Source of the DNA: Acidobacteriaceae bacterium
GTDB taxonomy: Bacteria > Acidobacteriota > Terriglobia > Terriglobales > SbA1
Direction: 5' to 3'
NCBI GenBank assembly: GCA_003156615.1
Contig: PMHI01000675.1
Location: 1-9,339 of the forward strand
DNA: 9,339 nt
Under the pieces are notes generated by a model that searched no databases, was not told the origin of the DNA, and saw only the letters and a program-made list of their open reading frames with translations. Shown one piece after another: positions 6,857 to 9,339 of this stretch; position 1 is the first letter of the stretch, and every line of letters begins with the position of its first letter. A program made the position numbers and the translations under genes.

Positions 6857-7267
6857 AATCGGGTTGTCCCCTCTCGGAGCTTCACGAGTCAATCACCTCT
6901 GGCAATCTCTACGGTGGCACGGTGGTGCAGGAACTGTATAGTTTCGGCAGATCGCGGGCGGCGGCCATGCGGACCGCCAGGCCTGGACGTTCCCCGCGAA
7001 TGATCGGACAATAGACAATATGAGTCGGGCTCAAGCAGCGCGCCTTGCAGGCGTCGGCGTCCAGCCCATGCTCCATGGCAGGAGTCTCGGAACTCGCAGA
7101 CTGGCATGCTTTTGGAAGTGTCCGGGCCTGCTCGAAAGCTGGGGAGTTCAGAATGTCAACTCCCACGAAGCTCAAATCAGGTGGTGGACCGTAAACCCCT
7201 CCGCATCCCATGGCTCTAAGCTGTAAAGTATTAGCATTGCTTTGCGATGGCCGAATTCTGAATTGCC

Positions 7268-7273
7268 GGAGAA
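7268..7273 (+). promoter_or_regulatory. Ribosome-binding site of the phosphoketolase gene
   Basis: GGAGAA, 6 bases upstream of ATG 7280-7282. It supports this start, which also fits the short N-terminus before conserved phosphoketolase sequence. Confidence 0.7.
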
Positions 7274-7279
7274 CATCTG

Positions 7280-9339
7280 ATGGCTGGCACCACTGAGGTT
7301 TTGGCTCCCCTTGGGCCCGAAGAGTTGCGGAAGATCAACGCATACTGGCGAGCTTGCAATTATCTGTCGGCGGGCATGATTTATCTTCGCGCGAACCCCC
7401 TGCTCCGAGAGCCGCTGAAGGCGGAGCATATCAAGAACCGTCTCCTCGGCCATTGGGGCTCAGATCCCGGCCAGTCTTTGGTCTGGGTGCACCTGAACCG
7501 TCTGATTCGGAAATATGATTTGAATGTGGTGTACATCTCCGGTCCCGGACATGGTGCACCGGCTACCCTTGCCAACTGCTATCTCGAAGGCCGCTACTCT
7601 GAGATTTATCCAGACAAGAGCCGCGACGAAGCGGGCCTGCTCAAATTCTTCCGGCAGTTCTCATTCCCCGGAGGAATCGGTTCGCACTGCACGCCGGAGA
7701 CGCCCGGTTCAATTCACGAAGGCGGTGAGCTGGGCTACTCGATCTCGCATGCGTACGGAGCAGCATTCGATAATCCCGATCTCATCGTCACCGTTGTAGT
7801 TGGCGACGGGGAGGCCGAGACCGGTCCGCTTGCGACCTCATGGCATTCGAACAAATTCTTGAATCCGATTCGGGATGGGGCCGTTCTGCCCGTGCTGCAC
7901 CTCAACGGCTACAAGATCGCGAATCCAACCATCCTCGCGCGTATACCGCAGGCAGAACTGGAATCGCTGCTGATCGGATACGGCCACAAGCCTCATTTCG
8001 TCGAAGGCGATGACCCGTCCGCGATGCATCAGAAACTGGCTTCCACCCTCGAGCACTGCATCCTCGAGATTCGTTCCCTCCAGCAGCACGCCCGTTCGAC
8101 CGGCGACCCTACACGTCCGCGCTGGCCCATGATCGTACTACGCTCCCCCAAGGGTTGGACAGGACCGAAAGAAGTGGATGGCCACAAGGTTGAAGGCTCA
8201 TGGCGGGCGCACCAGGTTCCCGTGTCCCACCCGGCCACCAATAAGAAGGATCTGAAACTCGTGGAAGACTGGATGCGCAGCTACAAGCCGGAAGAGTTGT
8301 TCGACGCGAGCGGCACGCTCATATCAGAACTGCAGGAACTTGCGCCTTCCGGGCCGCGGCGCATCTCCGCCAATCCCCACGCCAACGGCGGTCTTTTGCG
8401 CAAAGAACTCGAACTGCCGGACTTTCGCGACTATGCCGTCGAAGTGAAGACCCCGGGAACAACGTATGCTCCACCGACCGACATCCTCGCACACTTTCTT
8501 GCCGAGGTGATGCGCCGTAACATGAACTCCTTCCGCGTCTTCGGGCCCGACGAAACCGCCTCCAACAGGCTCACAGCCATCTATTCCGCTTCGAAGAAAA
8601 CCTGGCTCGCCGAGTACAAGCCAGAAGACGACGATGGCGGCGAACTCGATGTCTTCGGGCGCGTCATGGAGATGCTTAGCGAACACACGCTCGAAGGCTG
8701 GTTTGAAGGCTACGTGCTAACTGGCCGCCACGGCCTCTTCTCAAGTTACGAAGCCTTCATACACATCATCGATTCCATGTTCAACCAGCACGCCAAATGG
8801 CTGGAAAAATCCAAGAAAGAAGTCTCTTGGCGGGCGCCGGTGCCTTCCATCAACATCCTCATCACGTCTCTGGTGTGGCGGCAGGATCATAACGGCTTTA
8901 CCCACCAAGATCCGGGATTTCTTGATGTGGTCACTAACAAAAGTCCGGATGTGGTGCGTATTTATTTGCCTCCCGATGCGAACTGCTTGCTCAGTGTGAC
9001 GGATCATTGTCTACGCTCGCGCGATTACGTCAACGTCATTGTCGCGGACAAACAGGAGCACTTGCAGTACCTCAGCATGGAAGATGCCATTACGCATTGC
9101 ACGAAAGGCATCGGCATCTGGGACTGGGCTTCCACGGATGATGGCGAGGAGCCCGATGTTGTAATGGCCTGTGCGGGCGACATCGCCACCATGGAGTCCC
9201 TCGCGGCGGTCGAGATTCTGAAGCAGCACTTCTCCCATCTGAAGATCCGCTTCCTGAATGTTGTGGATCTTTTCCGCCTCATGCCGGCGAGCGAACATCC
9301 GCACGGGCTCTCCGACCGTGACTTCGATTCTCTGTTCAC
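7280..9339 (+). CDS. xfp: Phosphoketolase (xylulose-5-P / fructose-6-P), C-terminus cut by window edge
   Basis: A thiamine-diphosphate enzyme of the cytoplasm that cleaves xylulose-5-phosphate (and in many members fructose-6-phosphate) with phosphate to give acetyl-phosphate plus glyceraldehyde-3-phosphate or erythrose-4-phosphate. The window holds 686 complete codons of an expected total near 790. Conserved stretches in order: [10 protein letters not shown] near 57, SGPGHGAP at 87-94, [20 protein letters not shown] at 135-154, the ThDP/Mg motif [19 protein letters not shown] at 175-193 with [11 protein letters not shown] at 207-217, [10 protein letters not shown] at 305-314, [11 protein letters not shown] at 421-431 (Glu425, the conserved ThDP-activating Glu), and [13 protein letters not shown] at 534-546. 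The active-site histidines of the family (here 57, 91, 136, 311 and the DHNGFTH pair) are all present, so the enzyme should be active. The gene is divergent from the transglutaminase cluster. In other genomes acetate kinase or phosphotransacetylase often adjoins it, which would lie past the right edge. Whether it prefers the C5 or C6 substrate cannot be told. Confidence 0.97.
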   Translation, partial: MAGTTEVLAPLGPEELRKINAYWRACNYLSAGMIYLRANPLLREPLKAEHIKNRLLGHWGSDPGQSLVWVHLNRLIRKYDLNVVYISGPGHGAPATLANCYLEGRYSEIYPDKSRDEAGLLKFFRQFSFPGGIGSHCTPETPGSIHEGGELGYSISHAYGAAFDNPDLIVTVVVGDGEAETGPLATSWHSNKFLNPIRDGAVLPVLHLNGYKIANPTILARIPQAELESLLIGYGHKPHFVEGDDPSAMHQKLASTLEHCILEIRSLQQHARSTGDPTRPRWPMIVLRSPKGWTGPKEVDGHKVEGSWRAHQVPVSHPATNKKDLKLVEDWMRSYKPEELFDASGTLISELQELAPSGPRRISANPHANGGLLRKELELPDFRDYAVEVKTPGTTYAPPTDILAHFLAEVMRRNMNSFRVFGPDETASNRLTAIYSASKKTWLAEYKPEDDDGGELDVFGRVMEMLSEHTLEGWFEGYVLTGRHGLFSSYEAFIHIIDSMFNQHAKWLEKSKKEVSWRAPVPSINILITSLVWRQDHNGFTHQDPGFLDVVTNKSPDVVRIYLPPDANCLLSVTDHCLRSRDYVNVIVADKQEHLQYLSMEDAITHCTKGIGIWDWASTDDGEEPDVVMACAGDIATMESLAAVEILKQHFSHLKIRFLNVVDLFRLMPASEHPHGLSDRDFDSLF

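Larger units (their letters stand above)
6571..7279. other. Divergent intergenic region of about 700 bp with several inverted repeats, no gene called
   Basis: The region separates the minus-strand transglutaminase cluster from the plus-strand phosphoketolase and must contain both promoters. Open frames on both strands (up to about 107 codons, for example minus 6569-6892 and 6909-7211) have compositions rich in Arg, Ser, Thr, Pro and Cys and no domain I recognise. Inverted repeats occur at 6656-6696, 6748-6767 and 6834-6856. The 10-mer CGGCGTCCAG appears at 6611-6620 and 7055-7064, and a related CCGCGTCCAG at 6664-6673. I could not match any known riboswitch or housekeeping RNA. I could not place confident -35/-10 boxes. 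Confidence 0.55.

Noticed and set aside
6569..6892. 107-codon minus-strand frame in the divergent region
   Set aside because: Low-complexity, Thr/Ser/Pro-rich translation without a domain; it overlaps the tandem repeat and several inverted repeats.
6909..7211. 100-codon minus-strand frame in the divergent region
   Set aside because: No family is recognised, the composition is unlike the neighbouring real proteins, and there is no clear ribosome-binding site. A decayed gene cannot be excluded.
7838..9339. Several minus-strand frames opposite phosphoketolase
   Set aside because: All are antisense to a highly conserved enzyme and show no homology I recognise.

Overview
The window is ordinary, gene-dense chromosomal DNA from a soil-type bacterium, most likely a member of the Acidobacteriota. 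I infer this from the mix of genes: a secreted Trp/Gly-rich YXWGXW-repeat protein, a secreted CocE-type hydrolase, an SBP56 (selenium-binding/methanethiol oxidase) gene and a phosphoketolase. GC content is moderately high by eye. No alignment was run, so the taxonomy is a judgement. I see no tRNA, rRNA, transposase, phage gene or CRISPR array.

Layout from left to right. A secreted YXWGXW-repeat protein gene runs off the left edge on the minus strand (1-668). A gap of about 500 bp follows with no convincing gene. Next on the minus strand is a secreted CocE/NonD (peptidase S15-like) hydrolase (1170-2939), then a 324-bp gap. After that comes a minus-strand cluster that reads, in transcription order, secreted transglutaminase-like protein (6519-5404), SBP56/methanethiol-oxidase-family protein (5332-3938, GTG start) and a small polytopic membrane protein (3941-3264) whose start overlaps the SBP56 stop by 4 bases (ATGA). 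A roughly 700-bp gene-free divergent region (6571-7279) separates this cluster from a plus-strand phosphoketolase (7280 to the right edge).

The SBP56-membrane protein pair is almost certainly co-translated. The transglutaminase gene, only 71 bp upstream, is probably in the same transcript. SBP56 homologues oxidise methanethiol and need copper. The membrane partner has four histidines within or beside predicted helices and a His-rich loop, so a role in metal or small-molecule transport for the enzyme is a reasonable but unproven idea. The transglutaminase promoter region carries a perfect 16-bp tandem duplication, each copy holding the 8-bp palindrome GGTGCACC, which looks like a paired operator. 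The neighbouring divergent region holds several inverted repeats that could be a structured RNA or regulator sites.

The phosphoketolase cleaves xylulose-5-P and/or fructose-6-P to acetyl-phosphate. It appears to be a separate transcription unit with its own ribosome-binding site, and its C-terminal end is missing from the window.
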